A stretch of DNA of 64,000 nucleotides from Cloacibacterium caeni (lineage in GTDB: Bacteria > Bacteroidota > Bacteroidia > Flavobacteriales > Weeksellaceae). The notes under the pieces were generated by a model. It saw only the letters and a program-made list of their open reading frames with translations, searched no databases and had not been told where the DNA came from. The stretch lies in the NCBI RefSeq assembly GCF_907163105.1, contig NZ_OU015321.1, positions 124,001 through 188,000 on the forward strand, given 5' to 3'. Made by a program: the position numbers and the translations under genes. Shown here in pieces: positions 1 through 8,169 of this stretch. How positions within the stretch are numbered: position 1 is the stretch's first letter; every line of letters begins with the position of its first letter.

Positions 1-1530
1 AATGTTCAGTTCGAACATCAAGGTGCCATGTTAACTGCGGATCGAGTGATTTTCTACGAAAAAGAAAATTTTGCTAAAGCTATTGGAAACGTTTTGCTTG
101 TTACTTCAGACGGAAACAGAATTACCTCAAACGAAATGGAGTATGACGGAAATACTCAACGAGGAATTGCCCGTGGAAAAGTGGTGCTTACTGATGCGAA
201 ACAAACCATTTCTACAGATGTTTTGTATTACGACAGAGTAAAAAATACTGCTTATTTCAATTCTGGGGGAACCATTAATGATGGAAGAAATACTATGTGG
301 ACGCAATCTGCTACTTATTTCATTGATTCTAAAACCAATGAATTTACCAATAATTACACTATTGACAATGCCCAATATAGAGTAGAAGGAAAAAATATCA
401 AACATTATCAAAATACCAATATTGCAGAATTTTTCGGGCCTACAACCATTATCAATAAAGAAAAACCTTCTAATTACGTCTACACGGAAAATGGAAAGTA
501 TCTCATGAACGAAAAACAGGTTTATCTTAATAAAAATTCTAGAATTTATTACAATGGTAAAATTCTGAAAGGAGATAAAATGTTTTTTAATCAACTCACA
601 GGTTTTGGTAAAGCAGAAGGAAACGTGAGATTAGATGACCCAAAAGAAAATCGTTACATCATCGGTGGTTACGGAGAAATCTACGAAAAAATAGATTCGG
701 CGATGATTACCCAAAAACCTTATGCGGTAAAAATCATGAATCAAGATACAGCTTACATCGCTGCAGAAAGATTTTTAAGTTACCAAAAATTAGATTCTAC
801 CCAGAAGAAAAAAAGTTTCCTTCGTGGGTACAAGAAAGTAAGATTATTTATGACCAAAGCCCAAGGTAGAGCAGATTCTTTGAGTTTTAATGAAACTGAT
901 GGAATTCTTCACCTAAACGTGAAACCTCTTTTCTGGAGTGGAGAAAAACAAATTTCTGGAGATAAAATAGAAGCCTATTTTAACACCACTACAGAAAATA
1001 TAGATTCTCTTAAAGTAATAGGCAATGCTTTTGCTATTAATAAAGCAGATTCTTTGAATTTAAAAGACGAATTTCATCAAATAAAAGGCAATTTAATGAC
1101 CGTTTTTTATCAAAACAACGAAATTAAAATTGCCAAAGTAACAGGGAATGCTCAAGCCATTACTTATGCAGATCCTGAAGATGCGCAGACCAAAAAATTA
1201 GATAGAATCGGTATTGCGCTTTCTACTTGCGGACAAATTGAAGCACTTTTTGAAGAAAGAAAAATTCAGATTATTTCATGTAACATTGGCGCTAATTCTG
1301 ATATTTATCCAATGAGTATGATTGCTCCAGATAAACGAAAATTCACAGATTTTAATTGGAATACCAAAGATCGACCAAGGAAATGGGAAGATATTTTCTT
1401 AGACACACCTAATTATGAAGAAGTGAAATATGAAACAGATGATACGCTGTACCAAAAAGCGGAAGAACTTCGTAAAAAAGAAGAAGCTAAGAAAAAACCA
1501 AAAACTATCAAAAGAGATAGAAAATTATAA
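1..1530 (+). CDS. OstA/LptA-like outer-membrane biogenesis protein (5' end outside window)
   Basis: The frame is open from base 1 without a convincing start, and the first Met (base 28) follows family-like residues, so the gene begins upstream; about 509 residues are visible. The sequence has repeated short beta strands of the OstA type (for example GNVLLVTSDGNRITSNEMEY, then EGNVRLDD and TGNAQAITY), typical of the periplasmic LptA/OstA fold that carries lipopolysaccharide to the outer membrane. The C-terminus is Lys/Glu-rich and ends KRDRKL. In Bacteroidota such proteins are long multi-repeat versions of LptA. A strong terminator follows at once, so this is the last gene of its transcript. 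The fold is fairly sure; the exact Lpt role is inferred. Confidence 0.8.
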   Translation, partial: NVQFEHQGAMLTADRVIFYEKENFAKAIGNVLLVTSDGNRITSNEMEYDGNTQRGIARGKVVLTDAKQTISTDVLYYDRVKNTAYFNSGGTINDGRNTMWTQSATYFIDSKTNEFTNNYTIDNAQYRVEGKNIKHYQNTNIAEFFGPTTIINKEKPSNYVYTENGKYLMNEKQVYLNKNSRIYYNGKILKGDKMFFNQLTGFGKAEGNVRLDDPKENRYIIGGYGEIYEKIDSAMITQKPYAVKIMNQDTAYIAAERFLSYQKLDSTQKKKSFLRGYKKVRLFMTKAQGRADSLSFNETDGILHLNVKPLFWSGEKQISGDKIEAYFNTTTENIDSLKVIGNAFAINKADSLNLKDEFHQIKGNLMTVFYQNNEIKIAKVTGNAQAITYADPEDAQTKKLDRIGIALSTCGQIEALFEERKIQIISCNIGANSDIYPMSMIAPDKRKFTDFNWNTKDRPRKWEDIFLDTPNYEEVKYETDDTLYQKAEELRKKEEAKKKPKTIKRDRKL

Positions 1531-1534
1531 ATTG

Positions 1535-1565
1535 AAAAGTCGGAATCTTTATTCCGACTTTTTAT
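1535..1565 (+). terminator. Intrinsic terminator after the OstA-like gene
   Basis: A perfect 12-bp stem (AAAAGTCGGAAT / ATTCCGACTTTT) with a CTTT loop runs into T-rich sequence directly after the stop codon. Confidence 0.9.
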
Positions 1566-1650
1566 TTTTGAAATCAATTTTTACTTTAACCAAAAACTTT
1601 TAATAAAAATAAGAAGTCACAACTTAGTTGCACATCGGCAAAACTTTAAT

Positions 1651-1727
1651 CTCTCGCTGATTACGCAAATTTTGCAGATAAAAATTCAGCATCTATTCAT
1701 CTGCTGAATCAGCTCAATCTGCGAGAG
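1651..1727. repeat. Nested inverted-repeat element in a 317-bp gap
   Basis: The gap from 1531 to 1847 has no gene. It holds the terminator, this element and the promoter of the next gene. The outer arms are CTCTCGC (1651) and GCGAGAG (to 1727); inside lie GCAAA-T-TTTGC (1665-1675) and ATTCAGCA / TGCTGAAT (1684-1709). The word AATCTGCG with a following GAG or GGG recurs near 9226-9244 and at 37434-37445, so this looks like a dispersed intergenic word family rather than a unique site. Confidence 0.6.
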
Positions 1728-1835
1728 TAAAAAAACGGAAAAACCTTTAAATTTAGAATTTGAAAATATGAAATTATCTTGTGATTTCTGTAAAAAATTT
1801 TTCAAAAACTTCCATCTTCCAACTTTTATCTTCTT

Positions 1836-1843
1836 TATCTTTG
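1836..1843 (+). promoter_or_regulatory. -7 promoter element TATCTTTG
   Basis: Matches the Bacteroidota -7 consensus TAnnTTTG. It ends 4 nt before the ATG at 1848, so the transcript is probably leaderless. No good -33 TTG is evident. Confidence 0.7.
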
Positions 1844-1847
1844 CAAA

Positions 1848-3023
1848 ATGAAACAAGAATTTTTCAAATATCAAGCACAAACTACACCTTATGCAGCAGG
1901 TTTCGAAGTAGAAAAAGCAGAAGGAAGTTATATTTATGGTAAAGATGGTAGAGCTTATTTAGATTTTGTAGCGGGAGTTTCTGCCAATACTTTGGGACAT
2001 TCTCATCCTAAAATGGTGAATGCAATTAAAGAACAGGCAGATAAATATCTTCACGTAATGGTTTACGGAGAATATGCTCAGGAAAAACCGGTGGAACTAT
2101 GCAGACTTTTAGCAGAAGCGACTCCAGAACCTTTAGAAGTTACCTATTTGGTAAATTCTGGTGCAGAAGCGATTGATGGAGCACTGAAATTAGCAAAAAG
2201 ATACACAGGAAGAGAGGAAATTATCTCCATGAAAAATTCTTATCATGGCAATACTCATGGTGCTTTGTCGGTTTCGGGAAATGAGTTTCACAAGAGAGAA
2301 TTTCGTCCATTGTTGCCGATGATTTCTTTCATTGAATTTAATAATGAGGAAGAATTTTCTAAAATTACTGAAAAAACAGCTTGTGTAATCGCCGAAACCA
2401 TTCAAGGAGCGGCTGGTTTTTTGACACCTTCTCAAAATTATTTCAAAAATTTGAAAAAAAGATGTGAGGAAGTTGGGGCTTTATTAATCCTTGACGAAAT
2501 TCAGCCAGGTTTTGGGAGAACAGGGAAATTGTTTTCTTTCGAACATTATGATATGGTTCCAGATATTCTTGTGATGGGAAAAGGAATGGGAGGCGGAGTT
2601 CCAGTTGGTGCATTTATGAGTTCAGCAGAAATAATGAAATCACTTCAGCATTCTCCTAAATTGGGACATATTACTACTTTTGGAGGAAATCCTTTGATTG
2701 CAGCTGCTAGTTATGCAACTTTAAAAGAAGTTTTAGAAAGTGGTTTAATGAATGAAGTAGAAGAAAAAGAAAAACTGTTCAGAGAATTGTTGGTTCACCC
2801 AAAAATTAAAAAAGTAAACGGAAGAGGTTTAATGCTCGCAGTAGAATTAGAATCTCCAGAATATACTTTAGACGTAGCAAAACGTTGTATGGAAAAAGGA
2901 CTCATTGTTTTTTGGCAACTCTACCGAAACGAATTTATGAGGATTTCTCCACCGTTAACCATTAGCAAAGAAGAGATTAAAAAGGGCTGCGAAATTATTT
3001 TAGAAGCTTTAAATGAGAAATAA
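1848..3023 (+). CDS. Class III PLP aminotransferase (acetylornithine aminotransferase-like)
   Basis: 391 residues, the usual length for acetylornithine/ornithine/4-aminobutyrate aminotransferases. Visible hallmarks are NSGAEAIDGALKLAKRYTGR in the N-terminal half, the cofactor aspartate in LILDEIQPGFGRTG, and the PLP-binding lysine in VMGKGMGGGVPVGAF. The enzyme moves an amino group between an omega-amino donor and 2-oxoglutarate in the cytoplasm. No arg genes are next to it, so the true substrate is uncertain and argD is not assigned. It starts at ATG 1848, directly after a -7 element, and ends at its own terminator, so it is transcribed alone. Confidence 0.88.
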   Translation: MKQEFFKYQAQTTPYAAGFEVEKAEGSYIYGKDGRAYLDFVAGVSANTLGHSHPKMVNAIKEQADKYLHVMVYGEYAQEKPVELCRLLAEATPEPLEVTYLVNSGAEAIDGALKLAKRYTGREEIISMKNSYHGNTHGALSVSGNEFHKREFRPLLPMISFIEFNNEEEFSKITEKTACVIAETIQGAAGFLTPSQNYFKNLKKRCEEVGALLILDEIQPGFGRTGKLFSFEHYDMVPDILVMGKGMGGGVPVGAFMSSAEIMKSLQHSPKLGHITTFGGNPLIAAASYATLKEVLESGLMNEVEEKEKLFRELLVHPKIKKVNGRGLMLAVELESPEYTLDVAKRCMEKGLIVFWQLYRNEFMRISPPLTISKEEIKKGCEIILEALNEK

Positions 3024-3024
3024 A

Positions 3025-3064
3025 CAAAAAAAGGGGTTTTAAATTTTTAAAACTCTTTTTTTTA
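3025..3064 (+). terminator. A/T-rich terminator hairpin after the aminotransferase
   Basis: A run of A, then GGGGTTTTAAA pairing (with G-T wobbles) to TTTAAAACTCT, followed by a T run. Confidence 0.65.
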
Positions 3065-3160
3065 TGTGAAAATTCATATAGAAATTATATAATTTATCGA
3101 AAAATAGTTGCAGATATATAAAATTAATTTATATATTGCGACACCAAAAATGGTAAAAAT

Positions 3161-3547
3161 ATGACGAAACATAAGGTACAGTTTGAATATACAATGCATT
3201 GTCTTTCAGAGATTTTGTATGAATATATGGCAACTGCAGAAGGCCTTTCAGAATGGTTTGCAGATGAAGCAGTAGAAAGAGGTGATGACTTTTATTTCAG
3301 TTGGAATGGTGGTCCCGCAGAAAAAGCGACATTAATCAGATATAAACCTGAATCTTTTGTGCGTTTCCGTTGGGAAGAAGACGAAGGAACAAAATATTTC
3401 TTCGAAATGACAATCATCATTGATGAAATTACCAATGATCTTTCTCTTAATATTACCGATTTCTGCGAAAAAGGAGATGAAGAGGAAACCAGATTATATT
3501 GGGATAATCTCATCGAAAATCTACAAATCAAACTAGGCGCAGCTTAA
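3161..3547 (+). CDS. START-like (SRPBCC/AHSA1 fold) domain protein
   Basis: A small cytoplasmic protein of 128 residues. A beta strand with a helix (EILYEYMATAEGLSEWFADE) is followed by strands (FYFSWNGG, FVRFRWEEDEGTKYFFEM) and a long C-terminal helix, which is the helix-grip order of AHSA1-type domains. The ligand is unknown. In Flavobacteriia a protein of this kind commonly sits upstream of a class IV aminotransferase-like gene, as it does here 84 bp before the next gene. I see no catalytic motif. The start is ATG 3161; the upstream TATATATTGCG only loosely resembles a -7 box. Confidence 0.75.
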   Translation: MTKHKVQFEYTMHCLSEILYEYMATAEGLSEWFADEAVERGDDFYFSWNGGPAEKATLIRYKPESFVRFRWEEDEGTKYFFEMTIIIDEITNDLSLNITDFCEKGDEEETRLYWDNLIENLQIKLGAA

Positions 3548-3631
3548 TCTTTCAACCCAAGTAAAAAGATTGATAATTGAAATTTCAGTTATCATTTTTT
3601 TTGCAATTTTCATAACTAAAATCATTACAAC

Positions 3632-4441
3632 ATGATTTATCTAAACGGACAAAAAACACAGGAAATAGTACTTCAGAATAACGCATTTTTAAACGGCGAT
3701 GCCGTAAAAGTTCATTTTTTTGTTAAGAATCATCAGTTGATTATGGCAGAAGAATGCTACTTTTTTTTAATGGCTTCTATGCGTAAAATGAGAATGAATA
3801 TTCCGCTTTCTTTTACGCTTGAATTTTTCACAGAAACCTTTAATAAAGCCATTTCTGAAAATAATTTAGAATTGGGAGTAATTACTTTTATGGCGTTTAG
3901 AAACAGAGAAGATGTGCTTTCTTCTAGAACGCTAGTGCAATATTATTTTGAGTTGAATAATGATGTAAATGTACTGTCTATCCATAAAAATATTGAAATA
4001 GATTTGCTTAAAGAAATTTCTGTAAATACCAATATTTTGAGCAATATTAGAACGCATTCGCCAGAAAATATTTATGCAGAAATCTACGCTGCAGAAAATG
4101 ATTTAGACGATGTAATTTTGCTCAATCCGGATAAAAGAGTAGCGAGAACTATCTCTGGAAATCTTTTGTTGCTGGAAGAAAATACCATTAAAATCCCGAA
4201 ACAATCAGAAGGTGCTTATATTTCTCCGTTAATGGAAAATTTCGTGACTTTCCTTCATAAAAATGCTTTTGTCTTTATCGAAGAAGCAGAATTAAGTGCT
4301 TTCGAAACACAGAAAGCAGAAGAAATTCTCGTAATTTCTGATGAAAAAGGAGTTTTTTCGGTTTCAAAAATTAGAAATAAAGAATTTGGCAACGAAAGAT
4401 TCTCTGCAATGGTAGAATCTTGGAGCAATAGTTTCGCTTAA
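3632..4441 (+). CDS. Aminotransferase class IV-fold protein, probably catalytically degenerate
   Basis: 269 residues, with the length and order of the PabC/branched-chain aminotransferase fold (MIYLNGQ start; DDVILLNPDKRVARTISGN in the C-terminal half). By hand alignment to E. coli PabC, the PLP lysine in IKHLN falls on Arg in SNIRTHSPEN. The Glu of VTEC..NLF is Arg in VARTISGNLLL, and the G-I-x-R phosphate-binding motif is absent. It may therefore be a pseudoenzyme keeping only the fold. It sits between the START-like gene and the AlgH/PdxH genes; PdxH makes PLP, which is a suggestive neighbour. The family call is fairly secure; loss of activity is inference. Confidence 0.7.
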   Translation: MIYLNGQKTQEIVLQNNAFLNGDAVKVHFFVKNHQLIMAEECYFFLMASMRKMRMNIPLSFTLEFFTETFNKAISENNLELGVITFMAFRNREDVLSSRTLVQYYFELNNDVNVLSIHKNIEIDLLKEISVNTNILSNIRTHSPENIYAEIYAAENDLDDVILLNPDKRVARTISGNLLLLEENTIKIPKQSEGAYISPLMENFVTFLHKNAFVFIEEAELSAFETQKAEEILVISDEKGVFSVSKIRNKEFGNERFSAMVESWSNSFA

Positions 4442-4448
4442 AATTGAC

Positions 4449-4495
4449 GAACTCGGCAATCAACCTTTTTTGGAGTCAATTACCGAGTTCTTTTA
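4449..4495 (+). terminator. Terminator with a competing alternative stem
   Basis: GAACTCGG (4449-4456) pairs with CCGAGTTC (4483-4490), followed by TTTTATT. A second possible stem, AATTGAC (4442-4448) with GTCAATT (4475-4481), interleaves with it, so the two cannot easily form together. Confidence 0.75.
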
Positions 4496-4571
4496 TTGAT
4501 AGTTTAGATAAAAACTCAGTTTAAGCGATAATTATTTCTAAAGGAAATCCTAAATTTTTGTTAAACATTCT

Positions 4572-4626
4572 GCCTCAACTTTTACCTACCTCTACCTTTA
4601 CCTCTACCTTTACCTTTACCTCAGCC
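4572..4626. repeat. G-poor short-word array (TACCTC/TACCTT)
   Basis: Tandem, slightly varied 6-nt words of the type TACCTT/TACCTC, almost free of G on the plus strand. The array runs up to the stop codon of the minus-strand AlgH gene. Confidence 0.8.
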
Positions 4627-5174
4627 TAATTCAAGCTCACATCTTCTGGAGAATTGGCCCAAAGCAAATAATCTCCGCCTAGATTTTGCATGATTTTTTT
4701 CCAAAGGGTATGATCATTGGGTGAGGTGTAATCCAATTGAAAAAGGTCTACTACCGTCCACATTTTATTTTGAACTTCTTGGTCTAACTGATAAGGACTC
4801 CATCCAGAATAGCCTGTGAATATTTTGAGTTCTTCTTTGCTGAGGTCTTGGTTTACCATAGCAGAAACGATTTCTTTTTGCTGTTCGGTGAGATAGAAAT
4901 TTTCATCTATTGGTAAATATTCAGAAGTGATAGGTTTCCCTTTAACCAAAAAAAATACTCGGTCATTTTCTACTGGCCCGCCTTCATAAACGTCAATTTC
5001 TTGTCCTAATAAATGCTTCATATTTTCGCTCAGGAAGTAATTTTTTTTATTTAAAATAAATCCAAAAGCACCATGAGCATCATGCTCAATAATTAACACT
5101 ACGGAGCGAGAAAATATGTCACCCGAAATATCAGGTGTAGAAATTAAAATTTTACCTTTGTAAGAATTATTCAT
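4626..5174 (-). CDS. yqgE: YqgE/AlgH family protein (UPF0301)
   Basis: 182 residues, the normal length. The N-terminal signature KGKILISTPDISGDIFSRSV and the HGAFGFILNK segment are diagnostic of UPF0301/AlgH, as are YEGGPV and the later TGYSGWSPYQLDQEV. The fold is known from crystal structures of family members, but the molecular function is not established; in Pseudomonas AlgH was linked to alginate regulation. It is divergent from pdxH with only 27 bp between the starts. Its ATG lies 4 nt after a minus-strand TAAATTTG box, implying a leaderless message. Confidence 0.92.
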   Translation of the reverse strand: MNNSYKGKILISTPDISGDIFSRSVVLIIEHDAHGAFGFILNKKNYFLSENMKHLLGQEIDVYEGGPVENDRVFFLVKGKPITSEYLPIDENFYLTEQQKEIVSAMVNQDLSKEELKIFTGYSGWSPYQLDQEVQNKMWTVVDLFQLDYTSPNDHTLWKKIMQNLGGDYLLWANSPEDVSLN

Positions 5175-5178
5175 TACT

Positions 5179-5186
5179 CAAATTTA
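5179..5186 (-). promoter_or_regulatory. -7 promoter element TAAATTTG for the AlgH gene
   Basis: Read on the minus strand, TAAATTTG is followed by 4 nt and then the ATG at 5174. Confidence 0.6.
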
Positions 5187-5201
5187 AAAAAAAAAATTTT
5201 G

Positions 5202-5846
5202 ATGGAAAATCTTCATGATAAAAGAAAAGTATACGAAAAGTCACAATTATTAGAAAGCGAAATTAAAGAAAATCCTATCGAAATGTTTAGAGATTGGTTT
5301 CTGGATGCAGAAGAAAGTTCTTCTGTCTCTGAAGCAAATGCGATGGCGATTTCTACGGTAGAAGAGGATGGTTGCCCTAGAACCAGAATGGTTTTGTTAA
5401 AGGCTTATACTTGGGAAGGTTTTATTTTTTACACCAATTATGATAGCAAAAAAGGGAAGGCTCTTCAAAAAAATAATAAGGCTTGTCTTCACTTTTTTTG
5501 GCCAGGTTTAGAAAGGCAGATTATCATAAAAGCGGATTTAGAAAAAGTGGCCGAGAATTTAAGTGATGGTTATTTCGGTTCAAGACCAAGAGGAAGTCAA
5601 TTAGGTGCAGCAGTTTCTCCGCAGAGTTCTGTAATTCCCAATCGTGAATATTTAGAAGATAAATTGGCAGCATTAGAAAAAGAATACGAAGGAAAAGAAA
5701 TTCCTAGACCTAAAAATTGGGGAGGATTTATCGCAAAACCTTATCAGATAGAGTTTTGGCAAGGAAGGCCTAACCGTTTGCATGATAGAATTATCTATGA
5801 GCTTGATGAAAATTACGACTGGAAAATCTCAAGATTAGCTCCATAA
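5202..5846 (+). CDS. pdxH: Pyridoxamine 5'-phosphate oxidase
   Basis: 214 residues, close to E. coli PdxH. It oxidises pyridoxamine- or pyridoxine-5'-phosphate to PLP with FMN and oxygen, the last step of vitamin B6 synthesis and salvage. Family segments are visible in order: NAMAISTVEEDGCPRTRMVL (FMN site), FYTNYDSKKGKAL, FFWPGLERQI, YFGSRPRGSQLGA and the C-terminal EFWQGRPNRLHDRI with the substrate-binding RLHDR. The frame also contains a TTG one codon upstream (5199), but ATG 5202 is the natural start. The C-terminus ISRLAP matches the family. It is the neighbour of a PLP-fold aminotransferase relative. Confidence 0.96.
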   Translation: MENLHDKRKVYEKSQLLESEIKENPIEMFRDWFLDAEESSSVSEANAMAISTVEEDGCPRTRMVLLKAYTWEGFIFYTNYDSKKGKALQKNNKACLHFFWPGLERQIIIKADLEKVAENLSDGYFGSRPRGSQLGAAVSPQSSVIPNREYLEDKLAALEKEYEGKEIPRPKNWGGFIAKPYQIEFWQGRPNRLHDRIIYELDENYDWKISRLAP

Positions 5847-5849
5847 GAA

Positions 5850-5873
5850 AAGCCTCACCGAAAGGTGAGGCTT
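5850..5873. terminator. Bidirectional terminator between pdxH and the HU gene
   Basis: Perfect stem AAGCCTCACC / GGTGAGGCTT with a GAAA tetraloop, A-rich before and T-rich after. It serves both convergent genes. Confidence 0.85.
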
Positions 5874-5894
5874 AATTCTTTTGAATAATTTGAA

Positions 5895-6185
5895 TTATTT
5901 CTTTTTAGCACCTGATACAGCAGCAGCTAAATCAGCACCAGCTTTGAATTTTGCAACTTTTTTAGCAGCAATTTTGATTGGTTTTTTAGTTGCAGGGTTA
6001 ATACCTTGTCTTGCAGCTCTTTCAGCTACTGAGAAAGTACCAAAACCAACTAAAGCAACTTTACCATCTTTTTTCTTAAGAGTAGCAGTTACGTTAGCAA
6101 CGAAAGACTCAAGAGCAGCTTTAGCAGCAACTTTAGTAATACCGGCATCTTTTGCCATTGCGTCGATTAATTCAGACTTGTTCAT
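5895..6185 (-). CDS. hup: HU-type histone-like DNA-binding protein
   Basis: 96 residues. MNKSELIDAMAKDAGITKV begins the helical dimerisation part, GKVALVGFGTFSVAERAARQ is the HU signature, and GINPATKKPIKI is the DNA-gripping arm with the intercalating proline. The C-terminus carries a short Ala/Lys tail (AAVSGAKKK). HU bends and compacts DNA and takes part in replication and recombination. It has a consensus promoter upstream and a shared terminator downstream, so it is monocistronic. The symbol is by family; several HU paralogues may exist in the genome. Confidence 0.95.
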   Translation of the reverse strand: MNKSELIDAMAKDAGITKVAAKAALESFVANVTATLKKKDGKVALVGFGTFSVAERAARQGINPATKKPIKIAAKKVAKFKAGADLAAAVSGAKKK

Positions 6186-6221
6186 AGTTATAAATATTAA
6201 TTGTTAATTTGTTACGTAAGA

Positions 6222-6252
6222 CAAATATATAACAATTTTCATATTGTGCAAA
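6222..6252 (-). promoter_or_regulatory. Consensus -33/-7 promoter of the HU gene
   Basis: On the minus strand: TTTG (6252-6249), 19 nt, then TATATTTG (6229-6222). This is the best match to the Bacteroidota consensus in the window, and suits a highly expressed gene. Confidence 0.8.
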
Positions 6253-6575
6253 TTTTTTTCACAATATTAATAATAATTATAGTTTTTTCTATAAATTAAC
6301 GAGAAAATGATAATTCTTATCTATCACAAAGAATAGGCTTTTCCGAGCATTGAAATTCTTTTTATATGCTTTGAATAGAGTGTTTTTTAAATAAGCGTTT
6401 AATGAATTTCTAAATTATGAATTTGTTAATTTGATATTTTTTTTCCTCTTTTTTGTCATTAAATATAATGATTAACTTGTTTATCTGCTAAAATGTCTTT
6501 TTTTAAAGGGAATTTGGCGAAATATTATATTTGTTTAAATCTCAGATAATTCTTTACTAATCAATTAATTTATTT

Positions 6576-6583
6576 TAAATTTG
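6576..6583 (+). promoter_or_regulatory. -7 promoter element TAAATTTG for panD
   Basis: Ends 4 nt before the panD ATG at 6588, a leaderless arrangement. Confidence 0.6.
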
Positions 6584-6587
6584 CGCC

Positions 6588-6938
6588 ATGTTAATAGAAG
6601 TTTTTAAATCAAAAATTCATCGTGTTACGGTTACTGCTTCTGACCTTAATTACATCGGCAGTATTACAGTAGATGAAGACCTTATTGATGCCGCAGGTTT
6701 AGTGGTAGGAGAGAGAGTTTACATCGTAAATGTAAATAATGGCGAACGTTTTGATACTTATGTTATAAAAGGTAAAAGAAAATCTGGTGAAATTTGTCTC
6801 AACGGACCAGCCGCTAGAAAAGTGCAAAAAGGAGATGTAATCATCATTATTTCTTACGCACAGATGTCTGTAGAGGAAGCACAAAACTTCCAGCCGAAAA
6901 TTATTTTCCCAGACGAAAAAACCAATCTTCTTACTTAA
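6588..6938 (+). CDS. panD: Aspartate 1-decarboxylase
   Basis: 116 residues, typical of PanD. It decarboxylates L-aspartate to beta-alanine for pantothenate and coenzyme A. The self-cleavage site is visible as YIGSIT, with Gly24-Ser25; Ser25 becomes the pyruvoyl group. Lys9, the Tyr-Val segment [19 protein letters not shown] and the [20 protein letters not shown] stretch all fit the double-psi barrel. It is followed after 11 nt by a membrane protein gene read in the same direction, so the two form a likely operon. Confidence 0.96.
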   Translation: MLIEVFKSKIHRVTVTASDLNYIGSITVDEDLIDAAGLVVGERVYIVNVNNGERFDTYVIKGKRKSGEICLNGPAARKVQKGDVIIIISYAQMSVEEAQNFQPKIIFPDEKTNLLT

Positions 6939-6949
6939 TCGCTATTCTT

Positions 6950-7981
6950 TTGGAAAATCAAAAAAAATCATCGTCTCTTAAAACAGTTTCTACGATACTG
7001 GTATCTATTGCTTTTGCAGCCCTTTTTATGTGGTTCGCATTAAAAGGATTAGATTTTACAAATATCAAAGCCTCTTTAGCTAAAGCCAATTATCTTTGGG
7101 TTTTTGCTGCTATGATTTTTGGTTTATTAGCATATTGGTTCAGAGCTGTTCGTTGGAATTTACTATTAGAACCTATGGGTTACCAGATTTCTAATTCTAA
7201 TTCATTATGGACGATTTCTTTCGGGTATCTCATGAATCTTACCATTCCAAGAAGTGGCGAATTAGCACGTTCTACTGCTTTATATGGCGTAGAAAAAGTA
7301 CCGGTAGATAAATCTTTCGGAACCATTATTTTAGAAAGGGTAGTCGATTTATTTTGTATGTTAGGATTTTTGGTTCTCACGGTGGTTTTTAAAGAAGATG
7401 CTATTATTACTTTTTACCAAAAATCAGGGATTAAAATAAATCCCACTTATATTATAGGTGGAATTGCAGTATTGGTAGTAGGAACTTTTATTTTCTTTAA
7501 ATTCAAAGACAAGTTTACCCATCTTCCTCTCATTGGAAAAGTGATTGAATTTGTAGAAGGGATTTTTCATGGGTTAACTACCATTTTCAAACTCAAGCAA
7601 AAAGGTAAATTTATTATATTATCTATCGCGATTTGGATTTCTTATTATTTGGCAGCGTATTTAGTGTGTTTCGCATTGCCAGAAACTTCAAGTTTTACAT
7701 TTGCAGACGGATTTTTCTTAATTGTAGTAGGAACATTAGGAATGATGGTTCCCGCTTCTGGAGGAATTGGAGCATTTCACCTAGCTATGAAATTAGGTAT
7801 TTCTGCCCTATTCCTTTCTATGGGAAAAGATGCTAAATTGGGAGGTGAAGTAGGATTAAGCTATGCTTTTATTTCTCATACCATGCAATTGGTAATTATG
7901 CTAGTAATGGGACTTATTTCTATTCCTATGCTTGCAAAAGCTAGAAATGAAGCGGTAAAATCAAAAGAAATATCACAATAA
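6950..7981 (+). CDS. Flippase-like / lysylphosphatidylglycerol synthase TM-region membrane protein
   Basis: 343 residues with about eight predicted membrane segments and no soluble domain. The YWFRAVRWNLLLEPMGY and TIPRSGELARSTALYGVE segments and the conserved ERVVDLF are typical of the UPF0104 / LPG-synthase transmembrane family; GTLGMMVPASGGIGAFHLAM is the C-terminal signature. Members are thought to move lipids or lipid-linked molecules across the membrane; the substrate here is unknown. The best start is TTG at 6950, giving MENQKK, since the next in-frame ATG lies inside the first membrane helix. It is probably translated from the panD message. Confidence 0.82.
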   Translation: MENQKKSSSLKTVSTILVSIAFAALFMWFALKGLDFTNIKASLAKANYLWVFAAMIFGLLAYWFRAVRWNLLLEPMGYQISNSNSLWTISFGYLMNLTIPRSGELARSTALYGVEKVPVDKSFGTIILERVVDLFCMLGFLVLTVVFKEDAIITFYQKSGIKINPTYIIGGIAVLVVGTFIFFKFKDKFTHLPLIGKVIEFVEGIFHGLTTIFKLKQKGKFIILSIAIWISYYLAAYLVCFALPETSSFTFADGFFLIVVGTLGMMVPASGGIGAFHLAMKLGISALFLSMGKDAKLGGEVGLSYAFISHTMQLVIMLVMGLISIPMLAKARNEAVKSKEISQ

Positions 7982-8169
7982 TTGATAGAAAAGAACTTTT
8001 TTGGTCGAATTCTAAAGAATTAATTTTTTGAAAGATTTATTGGTTCAAATTAGATAAGAGTTTTTTTAAAATAAGTCAATTTGGCAGTTAAAAGTTTTAT
8101 TTTCTCCAAAGGCAAGAAAATTGACACCAATAGAATAAAAAGAGAGCATTCTCTAACAAATAAAATATT

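Larger units (their letters stand above)
6186..6587. other. 402-bp gene-free divergent promoter region
   Basis: Very AT-rich. It contains the HU promoter at its left end and the panD -7 box at its right end. I see no open frame, tandem repeat or strong hairpin in the middle. Confidence 0.6.
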
